DNA of 64,000 nt from Chrysomallon squamiferum (taxonomy: Eukaryota; Mollusca; Gastropoda; Neomphalida; Peltospiridae), in the NCBI GenBank assembly GCA_012295275.1, contig CM022670.1:17472698-17536697 (forward strand), given 5' to 3'. Shown here piece by piece: positions 37,141 to 51,700 of the stretch (positions are counted from its first letter, which is position 1; each line of letters begins with the position of its first letter). The translations under genes were made by a program, and so were the position numbers. The notes under the pieces were generated by a model. The model saw only the letters and a list, made by a program, of their open reading frames with translations. It was not told the DNA's origin and did not search any database.

Positions 37141-38511
37141 GAAAACAAAGTAAACTATTATCTCCACAGATTATGTAATCCAGAAATATCCTATTTATTT
37201 AAACTGAATGTCAAAAATGAATTACTACTCCAAATCACGTCATTTACTAGTAGCAGTATTTTAGCTAGTACATTTAACAATTTTCTTGCCAGCTTAAATA
37301 GCTTTCTAACTGCTCTGCTAGAAAAAGAAATAATGATAAGGTAGTAGCTTTAGTAAAAACAAAATTAGTGGACAGGAATTCTCGAAAGCAAGGACATTGT
37401 ATGAAAATGTCTGTGAAAATAAACAAGATGGTCGTCATATAGCTATTGTCATACATAAAACAAGCTTATCTTAACATAATTACTTGATTCTCCAGCGATC
37501 AATTCCGTCTTTAAGATTCAACTGATTCCTTATTTTAACTGATGTTTCACATGATTTAGTGTGTTCATTTTCTTTATTATGAAATATGTTCTGTAGTAAA
37601 TAAATAACTCAAACTGTACTCTTGTTGATGTTTCATTTATCTAGTGGACATTCATATATGATAGACATGATAACCTAGGCATTGGAACCATGACAATTAT
37701 TAATACATATTTATTTATATATATGTGTAGTTATTTTATCTTTTCTCTATTTCACAGAGACTCTTTAATAGACTAGATAATCTCAAAAATACATACATAA
37801 AAAATTAATACTTCAATAAAATATTTATAGTTAGTTATGCAAAAGAAAGATAACCAGGTTTTACATTAAAAAAAGTTAGATTAGATTCTTCACATAGAAT
37901 TACAGATCAATAATCGAACTCAATAGTTAATTATGGATGTTGAATACTGAATTATTAATTATTATCTCTCTACTATATATATATATATATAAACCAGTGA
38001 TTATGTTTTGTTAAAAACTATGAATCTCACAGTTTAAGTGTCTTTACTTTGTCAGTATGACCATCGTTGTATGGTAAGCAGACTACTGTAAGTAAGTGAC
38101 AAAATCGTACTTTACTGTAATTACCCTGACCGTGCTATTGCTTGTAAATTGTATCAAATTGTACGAGATCCATAACAAATGTAATACTAATAGTAAATTA
38201 ATGCACATATTCTTTTATTTATTATTATTATCATCACTATTATTATTATATTTTTATTTATTTATTTTTTTATTATTATTGTTGTTGTTGTTGTTGTTGT
38301 TGTTTTGCCATGTACGTAAGTAGTAAGTTATGATGAAATGCATTATCATTATGGTGGACACCAGAACACCTGGACAGTGTGCATACTAGATGGTGTCTAT
38401 CATTTTTATTTTGTTGCAATAATAAGAATTACAATCAAGTCTATTGTTTTTCAAATTTTTTGTCAGTTGTCATTACCTTGATAGATATATATATCCACTA
38501 ATTTTAAGGAC
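37141..38511. other. Intergenic, no gene recognised
   Basis: Between the kinase-like gene and the ankyrin pseudogene. It has simple repeats (TA near 37975, ATT and TTG runs at 38215-38305) and no supported open frame. Confidence 0.5.
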
Positions 38512-39575
38512 TCAGTTTTTTCGAATGGAAATGACTTCAGTCTCCTTTTCAGAATACACATGCGTAAGTATCTTATTCGTTCTTCGTAGTTTCCTCCGTC
38601 GAGTAACGCGTCCCGCATATTCGCTGGATATCATGAAAATAATCTTCTGTCCATTAGAAAGTGCAGCGCGGACGCCAGTACCTAGTAGTCCAGTGTTCAG
38701 CTTAGTGATCGGAGTAGATGTAAAAATGTGCTTCCTAATGTAAATGATTAATAATGGAAATGGCATATAAAATGGTCCAGTATAAAGTGCAGACAGTAAC
38801 AAAACTATAAATTTACTGATTTGTTTTGCAGTGTCCAGCTAAACATCTTTTAACAGATCTGTAAGGATAAAATGATGACCAAATGCAACACACAAAACTG
38901 CTGGAATGTAGTTATTCTTGTCATGTTTCAAGAAATTTTGAACTTCAGCTTTTTCTGTAACGAGTCTACAAATTTCCTTATTGCCTGCCAGTGCAACATG
39001 ATGCAATATTGTCTCACCAGTGATTGAAAGCCAGTCTAAGCACTGGTCTTCATCAAAAAGAATCTTCACACATTCCACCTGTTGGTTTTCAATGGCACAC
39101 ACAATTGGTATTTTACCTTTCTGGGAGGATCTGCGAGTCCATGCTGTCATATTGTCAGTAGAATATTTCCTTATTAGCTTCAGTAACTGTAGGAGAGACT
39201 TCCTACAGTTATTCTCTCAGTTATTGAACAAAAATGAATAAAACGTTTTCATATTTTTAACAACAGTTTCTCCATCTACTTCAAGTACTGCACAAGCACC
39301 ACTGTCATCCTTCATTGCCAGAAGATATGGGAGATCTATCTGTCCAAAATCTTGTAAATTTTACATTTCATAATCCATTAACAATCATTCTTTTTGTGTT
39401 TTTTTTTTCTTCATTTTTCCTGAAATCATCCAGCACTGTAATATCTTTTGGCATAAAGACTTGTTCATGCCTTGGCAGTTTTGAATTGTTGTCGAGGATA
39501 TGTTTAAACCACCCTGTCAGATTTAGATCCATAACATCAAGAACCCTGTTTGACATCAAGTACATACAAACTTCA
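38512..39575 (-). pseudogene. Broken partial copy of the ankyrin gene
   Basis: From 39575 downward the minus strand reads YLMSNRVLDVM, then directly DLNLTGWFKHILDNNSKLPR and HEQVFMPKDITVLDDFRK. This matches 1-395 of the window with about 70 codons deleted. The copy then shifts frame, continues with IDLPYLLAMKDDSGACAVLE, meets a stop (after FYSFLFNN) and another frame change, and gives GKIPIVCAIENQQVECVKIL and GETILHHVALAGNKEICRLV (ankyrin). After one more TAG the same frame stays open to 38512 with a hydrophobic stretch (FIVLLLSALYTGPFYMPF) and GTGVRAALSNGQKIIFMISS. The lower part shows what probably lies beyond the left window edge in the intact gene. Confidence 0.8.
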
Positions 39576-42500
39576 TTCTGTCAAACCAGCCCTGGGAGAA
39601 TGACATTCCTTTTACAGGAGATGCAAGAAGGATGAGGTTGTCTTTGTCATTCTTACATCAGTCATATTTATTTGACCTATTCATACATCTTAAATAAAGG
39701 TTCTCCATCTCAGTGTGAACACTGTTAGTATACTTTGATAGTTAACCACATTTTGGTGGAATGCAATAATTTTGATGAGACTAGGAAAGATATATTTTAT
39801 AGATATGATGTGAGGAATTATTTAGGTTCCACCCAAATATTTTACTAACATTCTTTTATAATACATTTTAAATATCAGTTGAATGTGATATTCAGTTTTG
39901 CACAGCTAATTTACACTGTGCTTTATAAACTTGATATTTTGTTATTAATTACTATTTAATTTCATATCAATCAAACAATTCCTAACTTTTGAAAGTTACA
40001 CAATTTTACTATAAATTTTAATTTCGTTAAACTGTGATACTTTTATTTTGTAGCTGTTTAAACTGCTTTTATTAATGTTTGAATTTTAATATATAAAGAA
40101 ATATCATTTTGTTTTATTTACCTTTGCTTTGACACCCAGTAGCTGTTTTTTCATCCTATAGTCATTAAACATTCATATATTCATTCATATAACAATAATA
40201 TATAATAATATATACACACATATATATATATATATACACACATATATACATATACACATATATATACATAATTCTTTCTTTACAATGTTCGTTTTACATA
40301 TATATATTTATATATATATATATACATATATATATATACATATATATATAATGCATATAGTACAAAATTCAGTTAATTTGTATTGTATTCAGTATATATA
40401 TATATATATATAAATTCTGTTATATATATAAATGTATTTAAGACACTTAAATTCATTTACAATTTAGTTTTTCCATATTGTGCTGCTTCTTTTGATATTT
40501 TTTGTACAGTATTTTACACTCATTTTCCAGCTCTTACCAGGATGTGAATGATAAATCTTTCACATTATAAAAACTTTGTTAAAAAAAGATGATCAAGTGA
40601 TAGTATGACTGCTGTTCTCATTTGTTTCTTTAGCTACAAGATATAAAACATAAATTAACATATTATATTATTGAGCTAGTTAATTATAAATTACCATTCT
40701 CCAAGATTCAAATGTATTTAAATTGAGTTTTATTTGCTAAGCAACTATTAATTCATCTGAGTTTTGCAGAAGTAGAAAGAATATTAAACTGAAAATACAT
40801 TTTATGAAAACTATTATGCAAATATCAAAACAAATGATGTAGAAATAACATTATTTCACAAACTACTAATGAACTGGAATTTAGAAACAAGCCAGATATT
40901 TTTAGAAACATTTTTATTCTGTTTTTATATTATGGTACATTTGGTAATATTTTGTTTTACAAAGCTTTGTTTAAAAGTGGCTGGTGGCTAAAATTGCATT
41001 AAAAACAAGGTGAAGATGTAGCACCCATCATGTGACTAAATGTACTCAAATATGAAAACAGGGGAAAGGTTTTGAAGATTTGTCAGGATGCTGATCTAGT
41101 GTAGTTATACATAACCCACCTTTTTTTTTTTTTTTTTTTTTTAAATCACAATCCTAAATTTTTTCTAGGTGAGAAATATTTTATGATTCAATCAAGTAAT
41201 TTAGCAAATTAAAAATTGCTGTCATATAAAACAATAGTTTTTGACTGATAAAAATTTTTGTCATGAAAAAAAATTAAAAGTATAAATGATGTGATGTGTT
41301 TATATTTTTAAACATTTGTACATATTTGTGTAGTATTACTGTATACTTACTGTATATGTATTTCAGTTATCAGAAACACTAGATCAATAACCCTTTTTCT
41401 TCATTTCTCTACAGGGAACTACGAAAACCATAATCTGACAAATTAAAACAAATTTTTAAAATCTGAGTTTTCTAAAACATTGCATCATATATTGTTTTTA
41501 AAAAATATTTTTGATTGACTAAATATATCACTAATAAGTGACATTTGGCACATTTAGGGTAGTCTACATTTTAATAAACCTGATTTCAGAATTATAAAAT
41601 AGTCAGGCGATATTCATAAATTGTATTTGTTACATTAAAAATATAGTAACAGCAATAATAGTAATAATAATGTTTATATTATGTTTAATTTTGGTGGATG
41701 AGCTAGAATGTGTGTACATTAAAAAATAATGATAATTAAAACTAATGGTTAAATGAATATATAAATAATATTTTTGTTTTGTTTTGTTTTTCTTTTTCAC
41801 ATTTGTAAATTATACAGACCAATTTTGTAATCAATGGACAAAACCATATAGAAATTACCATTCATGATTACCACAGAGAAAGTATGATATGACTACTACT
41901 TTCCTATTGGTCAGAGCTTAAATGATTTTTTACTGAGATACAAATTACAAAAAAAATTTAAAAACAAAAATTAAAAAAATTATGAAAGTTTAAGAGCACT
42001 GAAACTTAATTACCCTGCTTTCTTTTATATAAACATATTCCTAAAAGTAATAAATTATAGAACTTTATAAACAGTTTTAAAGTAAATTTAAAATGTCAGA
42101 TTTCAGTATAAAATGGGTTTAAATACTGTTTGGTGCAGGATATCACTGAAATATCATTTTAAAAACAATGTTTTATGTGATACAACAGGTACAATATTTT
42201 AGTGTAGTTTAAGTTGCAAGGTCAATGTAGATGTAACTAACTTGTAGAAATATGTTTGTTATTTGTAATGAATGTTTATTTTGTTATATTTTAGTATTAA
42301 TTATACTGATTAACTTTCAGAGCTGCACCAAACTGTATTTTATATGTAAAAAAGGGGAAGGGAAAGGGAAAGTTTTAAAATATTTTCATGTTGAATGGTC
42401 ACCATGGTTACAGAACATTTTTGAGCAAAATATTACAAGACATTAAAACACAAACACAACAGTCATATCAGTTTAAAATGGAACTATAATAATATAGCCT

Positions 42501-42843
42501 TGCCTTGGTAGTAATAAAATAGGTTACATTTTTCAAATTTGTTTAAAAAAAAAAAAAAAAAAATGTTCAGTGTTCTTAAATATTTATACTCGCATAGTAC
42601 TTTAGATTATACAGTAAATATCTTAATAGGATGAATGTCATTATTTGTTTTGTCCATAAACATCAAGAGAATTTTGTCACATGAACTGACATGATATCCT
42701 TTTGTTTGGAGATGTAAGATAATAATGTTATGGTCCTGTTTTGAGATGGGTTTTTTAATACTAATGATCTTTCTATACTCTATTTTCTTATCCCAATAGA
42801 AATAAAACTATCATTGTTTAAAAGAACAATAGTTGTTTAAACA

Positions 42844-42907
<64 letters not shown>

Positions 42908-43588
42908 CCCTCAATAATAAATAGAACATTAATATCTTGAACCAAACCAAGACAGTTGCATCTGAATGTTTATAATACTTCCATGTGGATATCTTATATA
43001 TCTTATATCTTATATATCCCAAATTTCTGAATTGATTACAAATATCTGCCAATACAGAATAAATAAATAAAAATAAAAATAAAAAATAAAAACAATTTTA
43101 ATTGCAATATTCATTTGCATATTCAAAAGAATACATGTTAAAAATGTTTATTTAAATAAAAGACTTTCATGAGAAAATATTTTAATATCTTTGTTTCACA
43201 TTAGTTAAAAAACAGCTATTAATTTATATCAATTTTTGACCAATACAAATTTCCTTATTAGAAAGAATATAATACATTTTAAAAATTAATATTTAAAAGT
43301 TGTTCTGAAAATGTTATAACAATACATCCATTTTATTCTTAAAACTAATTGTCATTCCAATTTTGGGGGTTCTGAAAACAGAACTAAATATTAAAGCTGT
43401 AATCATAATGGAACATATAAATATATTAAAATAAAAAAATAAACAAAACATATAAAAAAAAAAAATCAAATATAAGGAGAACAAAATTTGATTTGAGCTC
43501 TTTGGTTAAAGCATGATATAACAGAATATTATCACTGACTAATGCTAGATAATACATCTGTAACCATGGTGACAGTATTATGCTGAGC
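39576..43588. other. Intergenic and laminin 3' flank
   Basis: Four kilobases of AT-rich sequence with TA/CATA repeats (40195-40410), a T-run (about 41121-41142) and a long (TA)n tract (42844-42902). The part adjacent to 43588 should hold the laminin 3' untranslated region; a cleavage site could not be placed. No coding exon is recognised. Confidence 0.5.
42844..42902. repeat. (TA)n microsatellite
   Basis: About 29 perfect TA units. Confidence 0.95.
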
Positions 43589-44349
43589 TTAATTGACGGG
43601 GCAGGAGTCCATCTTAATATCTCCAACTGCCATTCCTGAGCCGATGTACTGAATCGTATTGTCCAGGTAAAGATTTCGTATACAACCAAGATAGTTAGAG
43701 CCAGCAGAAATTCCTTTCTTACCAAAATCTGTATTAAATAGAAAAATAAATAATAAGAAATACAGAATTACATTCTAAAATATAAAAAAAAAATATTAAG
43801 AAATAGTTATCTTTATGGCACTGATATTGCTTCAATTTACACATTTGTGAAATGGATTCAAATAATTTTATTTTATATTATTTTTTTTAAAGTACATTGT
43901 TTTCAAGAAAAATTCAAATATAAGAGAAAAACAATATTTTTATTATTCTTAAAATTTTTGAAATAAATAATTTTGTGATTTTGGACACCATGAATGATGT
44001 CTTTAATTATTTTAGCACAGCAATGTAAGTAAAATACTTTCTAAATGTATATGTATATATTTTACTAAATAAGTAATAAAACAACTGCAAATGTTAAAAT
44101 GGATGTATGACACATACCTGGAGCACCACCGACATAGAGAGGGTCTTTAGTATCAGCAGAGGACACACCAGGTTTGCCTATACCTGTCTTAGCAGCCTTC
44201 CCATCAACCTTCAGTGTTATCACCTCTTTTGTCTTCACAGCTGTAACAAAATGTTTTTACAACCCTAATTAAAGCATTTTAAAACTTTTTGGTTTGTCAT
44301 AATTTCAAATGAAATGAGTGCATACTTCTGCCCGCATGCATGCATGCAT

Positions 44350-44383
<34 letters not shown>

Positions 44384-44577
44384 CCAGCTGCCATACTATC
44401 AACCATAATCATGCTTCCACAAACAAACACGTATGCAAATACACAGATGCACATTCCCCACAGACAGGCACTTACCTTCTATTGTGTGCCAGTTTCCATC
44501 ACACATAGCTGTTTTTGTTGAAGGATCAAACATTGTTTCAATAGCACCTGCTCCATTGTCAACAATGAAATGTACCT

Positions 44578-44629
<52 letters not shown>

Positions 44630-44962
44630 TAACAACAACAATAATAGTAACAGTTTCTAGTGCATCATATAAATGAAATTTTACTATCAAGGATTTACTA
44701 TTATTAAAATCATTTATTATAATAAATAATAAGATTAGAAAATGATTTATGTCCATTTTTAACTGAAATAACTGATTTTAAACTACACAGTGATTTCTTT
44801 TTTATTTTAATTAATTTAACTGACCACTCACTTTGCCCTCAATCATCTGCAGGACCAGGTAGTCTCCTTTTGAAGAGTGGACAGCAAGGAGGACTCCTGA
44901 TGTGCTCCTTGGTCTGACATCAACTTTTATATCCAGGTTTTGTCCCACCTTGAAGTTGTCAG
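43589..44962 (-). CDS. Laminin alpha: LG5 domain and stop
   Basis: Exons 44962-44832, 44575-44476, 44240-44118 and 43728-43589. Signatures: [60 protein letters not shown] and [18 protein letters not shown], ending KMDSCPVN and a TAA at 43591-43589. The terminal cysteine pair is kept. The acceptor of the exon at 44575 is preceded on the coding strand by a long (ATT)n tract instead of a pyrimidine tract. Confidence 0.94.
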
Positions 44963-45752
44963 CTGTCAAACATTGAGAAGAGAGAATGTATGTTACTGTT
45001 AAATACAATGAATCTCACATTCTGCTTATTATTCTGCTTATTATTATGATGATGTGAGAGAGAAAAATAACCACTGTCACTTCTTTCTTACTGACCAGAA
45101 GCTAGGAATCTTCAATAGGTATTTTCCAAAATGTTTACCTACATACCTTGAACTTGTAAGAATGATAAGAGGTTTATAATATTATTAAATGTTAAGGGTG
45201 TCAGTACCTAGTTATTTAAATGGTGTTGATGTGAATGAAGACATCCACTTCATTTATTACCTGGTGTACATAAACCATTATTGATCTTCAGTCAGGAATC
45301 TTTAATAACGTTTTCCAAAATTTTTACTACAGACATTGATAACTTGTCAGATGCTTAATTAGAACAGGAAACAATCTGTGTCTGCTTTAAAATGAAGATA
45401 AGATTAAAAACCCAAGAAACTAAGAAATGTAATGATACAATAATAAAAGAAAATAAACTTCTGGTACTTTTGCTGTTATGAATACATACATTTGTTCAAG
45501 TTTGCCATAAGTAAATAAATAAAAGTAAACAACAATATAGCAAATTATTTCTAGCATAACAATACCAATTTTAACGTATCCTCCCTTGCTGTGGTAGAAA
45601 GTTCCGGATTCCATGCTGTTTGTACAGGGATGTATAGCTATTTCACTGGAAGGTTTTGAAAAGTCCATACTGTTCATCTGAAAGTTTCTTATACACCCAA
45701 CAAAGCTGGAGGCACCACCCTGAGTGAATGAAAAATGAAATAAAATTAATAT

Positions 45753-45793
<41 letters not shown>

Positions 45794-48700
45794 ATAAATT
45801 AATGAATTAAAATTAAAACAAATACAAGTAATTAAAACTTCCTCCATGTCATAAGAGATTAAACAGTAAAAATAAATAGTTTCTTAATTTTATATAAAAT
45901 CTCACCTTCAGATTTGCTTTCACTTTAGTTTGATTCTGAAACTGCAATGGAATTCCACCAACGTAATATGGAGGTTTTACATTTATTGATTTTGTCCGTC
46001 CTTCAGTTTTGAAGTTACCTACAACCTCTCCATCAATTTCAAGCCTTCCATTGGTAGTCTGTCTAGCAAATGTCACCTAATCAAATAAATAAATAAAATA
46101 GTAATAAATAATAAATAATAAAATATACAATTATCTATGATAAAATGATACACAAATATCTACTGTGTAAAATTACATGGAATTATTTCCAATATTGCAA
46201 AATAAAGAATATGATTGTTTAATAACACAAAATTATATCAAATATATATAATAATATTCAACAAACATCTAATAAATAGAATAAAATGCATTATCCAATA
46301 TACAAAATAATATGTTATTATATGTAAATTACACAAGTCCAATCATACATTCATATAGTGATTACATTTGTATTAACTAGTTAGGAAGTTTTTAATGAAT
46401 TTAACATCTGCGAAACTTTAAATTATTTAACAATAACTACATGTTGTTATGTACTCATGACAGCCACATAACCATACCGAATGCCAATTCCCGTCATTGT
46501 ACTTCTGTTGACTGGTTGTAGATGCTCGTCCACTTCCACAGTTGAAGCCATACACAAGATGACCATTGGCCATGTGAAGTCCAATGTAATCAGTATGTGA
46601 TCTGTCATTCACATAGAAAATTGTACCACTTCCTGCAACTGTCTTAAATTCTACTTTGAAGACTGACCTGTAAAGAGTAATACAAAATTTAGTAAACAAA
46701 AAAAAAACACACCCCAAAACAACAAACCAATATATAATGAATAAAAAAACTAACACTACCACCACCACCACCACCACTACTTATACTACTATAACCATAA
46801 CCTCTACTACTACCACCACCGCTACTTATATTACTATAATATCACCTCTACTACTACTACCACTATCACTACTTATACTACTATAACCATCACCTCTACT
46901 ACTACCACCACCACATAGTTATAACCATCACCTCTACTACTACCACCACCACTACTTATATTACTATAACATCACCTCTACTATTACCACCACCACCACC
47001 ACCACCACCACTTCTGTCACCACTGTTAATACTGCAACTACCCCACCATCACCATTACTTCTACTACTGTTATCACCATACCACTACCACTACTTCATCA
47101 CCAATAATGTGAGAAGATGTTTTCACCTGAGTCGGAAGGGACCAGGTAATTTATGATATTGACTGCGACTGTCTTTCTCAGCTCCGTATCTAACCCCACT
47201 AACAACTCCTTCTGCTTCCAGGTCAGTTTCAGATGGCAACACACACTGGTCAGCTGTTTCCACACCCGGCTCAACAGTCTCCACTGCAATGTAAATTACG
47301 TACTCAAGTCAGATTTTAAATATACCATTTATAAAGAAAATGTGTTTGTAAATGTGCGTTTTCATGACAAGGGTATATAAGCAAGCTAGTGCTGCATTGG
47401 TAAACAGAAATATCTGAGTAACCTCATGAGCATACAAGAAAAAGTTCTTACTTCATCAGCCAAGATTGGTAATAACAATAACAACAATAATTGTAACAAC
47501 AAAATAATAATAATGATGATGATGACAGTAAGACCAATAAAATAATAACAATAATAATGATGTAATGACAATAACTAACAACAAATATAGTAGCAACAAC
47601 AACAGTAGTAATAAACTATGAATGTTAAACATTTACAAGAAAACACTTCAGGTAAACTCATCACTTGAACAAATATAGCGGAATAAGTATGTTATTACAG
47701 ATGACAAATAAAACTTACTTTCTTTGCCAGTGTCAGGTCCTGTAGTTGTTGCTTCTTTCTCTTCCACTTTGTCTGCGAAAGGACACCCAGCCAAGTTTAC
47801 ACCTGGACGGTCACTTTCCTTAATACTGGCGAAGTTGATAAACCTAAACATTCAAATTTACACATCTTTAATTCCTGAATAAAAACAAATAATTTTTGTC
47901 GTGTCAAAATATTTTACATTAATCTCTTTAGTATTTTTAGTAAGAGCTATAGAAGTCACAGTTGTGACTTTCTCAATAACCAGAATGTCGACTATAGCAG
48001 TCACAATACACTGATTTACAAAAGGATATCTCATGTGTCACCTAATTACTGCAGTACCAGTGTTTCCTACATTTATTCATAGATCATGCATTACTTACGT
48101 TTAATTAACAGACATAGTAATACAGTCTGTAGGTACTGATTTAATATTTAATTATATATCTTATATTAATACTAGTAACTAATAAACCATACATTTATTT
48201 ATTTATTTATTTATTCACCAGTTTTATGATCCAAACTGAAGAACTTAGATCCATCATTATCTACCCATAGATCATATTTTTTTGAGATAATTTGAAATTA
48301 TTAAAATAAATTAAAATTATGTTCAAAAGATTTTCTTAATGGTTACACTTAAATTTGATTGACATAAATTACACTACACTTACATTGATAAATATATAAA
48401 TATCATTATACAGTTGATTATATTCCTACGACTGACATACTTTCATTTATTTATGCACTGAGCTTTACTTTTTTATTACTAACCTTTTATTAACTGTGAC
48501 GTCACCTATACAGCCTACAGTTCTCAGTGTGGTGGGGACAACATCGTCAGTTACTGAATACGACTGAGGCAATCCACCAAAATACAAAGGTGTTGTTGTC
48601 AAGAGATTGTCTACAGCACCATCAGCAGTGGAGTCAATCATCTCCTGATCATCAATGTTCATTGTTAACCTAGCAAAAAATAATAATAAAATAAAAATAA

Positions 48701-51700
48701 GAATAATAATAAAAAATGAATAGGTTTTCACCCATGTATCTAGATGCCAAATGTTTTTGTATGATTATGTGCATATATAAGCAACACAGAGATATACACA
48801 CAAATAGATAAACATATATACACACAAATAGATAAACATACATACACACATTATTATACATATATATTTATTTTTACATACACACACACAAAAGCAATTC
48901 TTTGTGAATTATCAGTTGTTTGTGTCGAGGGTATAAGGAAATATTTAATTTTTCAAATTTTTATTTTCTGTTGTAATGTACAGTAAAAATGTCATAAAAC
49001 TTACTTTTGTCCATTCTTCATGATGGACAAGTAGTGCCATTTTCCATCACTGTACTCATTAACCCTGCTCTTTAGAACTGTCTTCTCTCCACCAGGGTTA
49101 CTAGTCACTACAATCTTACCTCCCTTGATAGCCACAGAAAATGTGTTATCCTACAAAAACATTAAAATAATAAACAGATCAAGGTACAATGAAACAAAAT
49201 GAAGCACTAAATTAGTGGTGAGAAACAGTAAAGAGATTTTTAATGAACATCTACAAATATTTATATAATTTTCAGTTAAATAATTGTAACAATAAAATTA
49301 TTATATAATTTTTTTTTTTTTTAATGTTGCTGGGAATAAACCAATAAAATGAATTTATTAAAAAAACCTTTAAAAATGATAACAGATGAAAAAGAAGTAC
49401 CTGGTTGTCATCTGCAGCAAACAAGAGTAAACTGTCGTTTTCGTACGTTCTCATTTTGAAGGTCAGGTCAAACATGGTACCAACGCTGCGTGTAGCTACG
49501 GCTATGTAGCCTGGTCGGTCAGCACTGAATGTAGCAACACGGGCAATCTGCGGAATAATGTCATAGAAATATAAATCTCTGTGTGTATGTCTGTGTAAAT
49601 ACACATCTGTATGTGAATAGAGAGAATAAAAATCTGAGATAAAAACATAATGATAGATATATATTCACACTGACAGACAGAACATACAAGAAAGATAGAG
49701 AGAATTGATTATTACTGTAAATATTTGTCTGGTCAGATAATTATTTAATTAATTACTGCTAACACAACAATGTTATATAAACCTGCTCTGGACAACCAGT
49801 GTCCACTCCAATGGCTCCTTTGTTGTCATTCAGGTCCCAGGTTTGTGATCCGAACTGAATATCCTTTACACAGCCATCAAAACCAATACTTGTAACATCC
49901 CTAACAAAATAATATTAATTATACATCATAAAGAAGAATATTAACAGCATCTGAGTCACGGCATGTGAAACAGAAGTTAATATGTGACCTCTTAATATTT
50001 GATACATATGAAGAATTTATAATACATTATAATTATATTATGCAAAAACATAATAATTGTTCTATCAACAATAGTTTAAAATATTACAGTCACTTAATAA
50101 GTACTAATTATTACAATGTACATCCATCATATATTTAAACACTTACTACTGACATAAAGAAACACTAATTATAAAATAAAAATATTTTAATAAAAAATTA
50201 ATTTATTAATATCTCTTAACTGTAACTGTGATAAATTAATTGTGAAAAAAAACAAAAACACAGATAAACAAGAAAATAAGAAATGAAGAATAAGCATTTC
50301 AAGTAACTATAAAGTACCCACAAAATAAACAAGAAAATAAATTTATGTCTGTGTTTAGAAGCTTAACAATAATAATTATTTAAAAGAAATGAATTATTTC
50401 AAGAACAACTTACTTTTTATTGATAAGAATTTTGTTGTATCCACCAACAAATATATTGTCACTGATTGCCAATTCTTTCAGATTGCCTGGAGATTCACCC
50501 CTGTCAACTGAAAAAATAAAATTATCAATTTATTTCTAAGATCCAATTATCAAATAAATAAAGAAAATAATGAAAGAAAGAAAGCAATAAATAAAGACAT
50601 AAAGAAAGAAAGCAAGCAAGCAATAAATAAAGAAATAAATTAAGAAAGAAAAGAAAAAAGAAAAAGAAATGTTAAAGTAAAAGAATTAAATTTAGGGTCG
50701 GATGCTGTTCACAAAAAAAAAATTCTTCATGAATATCACAATACTTTAACAGCAAAGACAATCACTGATCAATATTTTCTCATTTATCGTTAACATGATT
50801 CCTACTTGCTTTTATTAGTTTCAGTAATTAAGAAACACGAATTATCTCACCTTCATGTCCATCCACCTGTAACAGCCCATCCTGCTTGTCTCTGCTTGCC
50901 TGTAACTGATGCCATTGCCCGTCGTTGTATCGATCTGTTGACATTAGCTTAGCCCGACCACTTCCCAGCTCATACTGGAAGAAAATCATTCCATCTCTCA
51001 TCTCCACAGACAAGAAGTCTTTAGATTTTGTGCCATCATCCATGTACACAAGCAGACCATCGTCAGCGTATGTCTTAAATTTCAGCAGAACATCCAGAGT
51101 CTTGGCCGGCCGCAGACTAACTTCCTTGGCACTGAGAATGGCATAGCCTTTACCATTGAATCTCAGCCCATTGGATACCAGTGACTTCATAACATCCCTA
51201 GAGTGATATGTATAAATAATGTTAATGATGAAATCACTAAGGTAATGTAAAATATAAACAATGTTGTAGATGAAATCTCTAATGTAACATATATAAATAT
51301 AAATAATGCTGTAGATGAAATCCTTATAGTAAGATGTATGAATAAAAATACTGTTGTAAATGAAATCCTTATAGTAACATTTACAAATATAAACAATGTT
51401 GTTGATGAAATGTGTACAACTATAAAGAATGATGCAGATGAAATTTATAACATACAAATATAAACAACAAAGTTGGTGTAATCCTTGGTGTAATAAAATA
51501 CAAATATAAACAATAATAGTAGCAAGTAGATAATCATAATTTAAATAAAATCCTTGTGTAAAAACCCCCATGTTATTCAGTCTATCACCCACCTTTCAAT
51601 ATGTCCTTCGTAGTTATTTTCTGCACCTACAAAGTTCCAAAGTCCTAGAGTCTCCTCATCAAACTTCAACTCTTCCATGGCTCCAATGAAATTGTATGTG

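Noticed and set aside
38526-38580. Plus-strand short open segment ending at a perfect GTAAGTAT donor
   Set aside because: It lies opposite the open ankyrin-pseudogene tail and no following plus-strand exon is visible.
1-39575. A single fused ankyrin-kinase gene spanning the left half
   Set aside because: The kinase gene has its own start and stop. The ankyrin gene begins near 15.9 kb, and only a dead ankyrin copy lies upstream of the kinase.
46756-47095. CRISPR-like regular repeat array
   Set aside because: Units vary in length and sequence with no unique spacers, and the host is an animal; it is a minisatellite.
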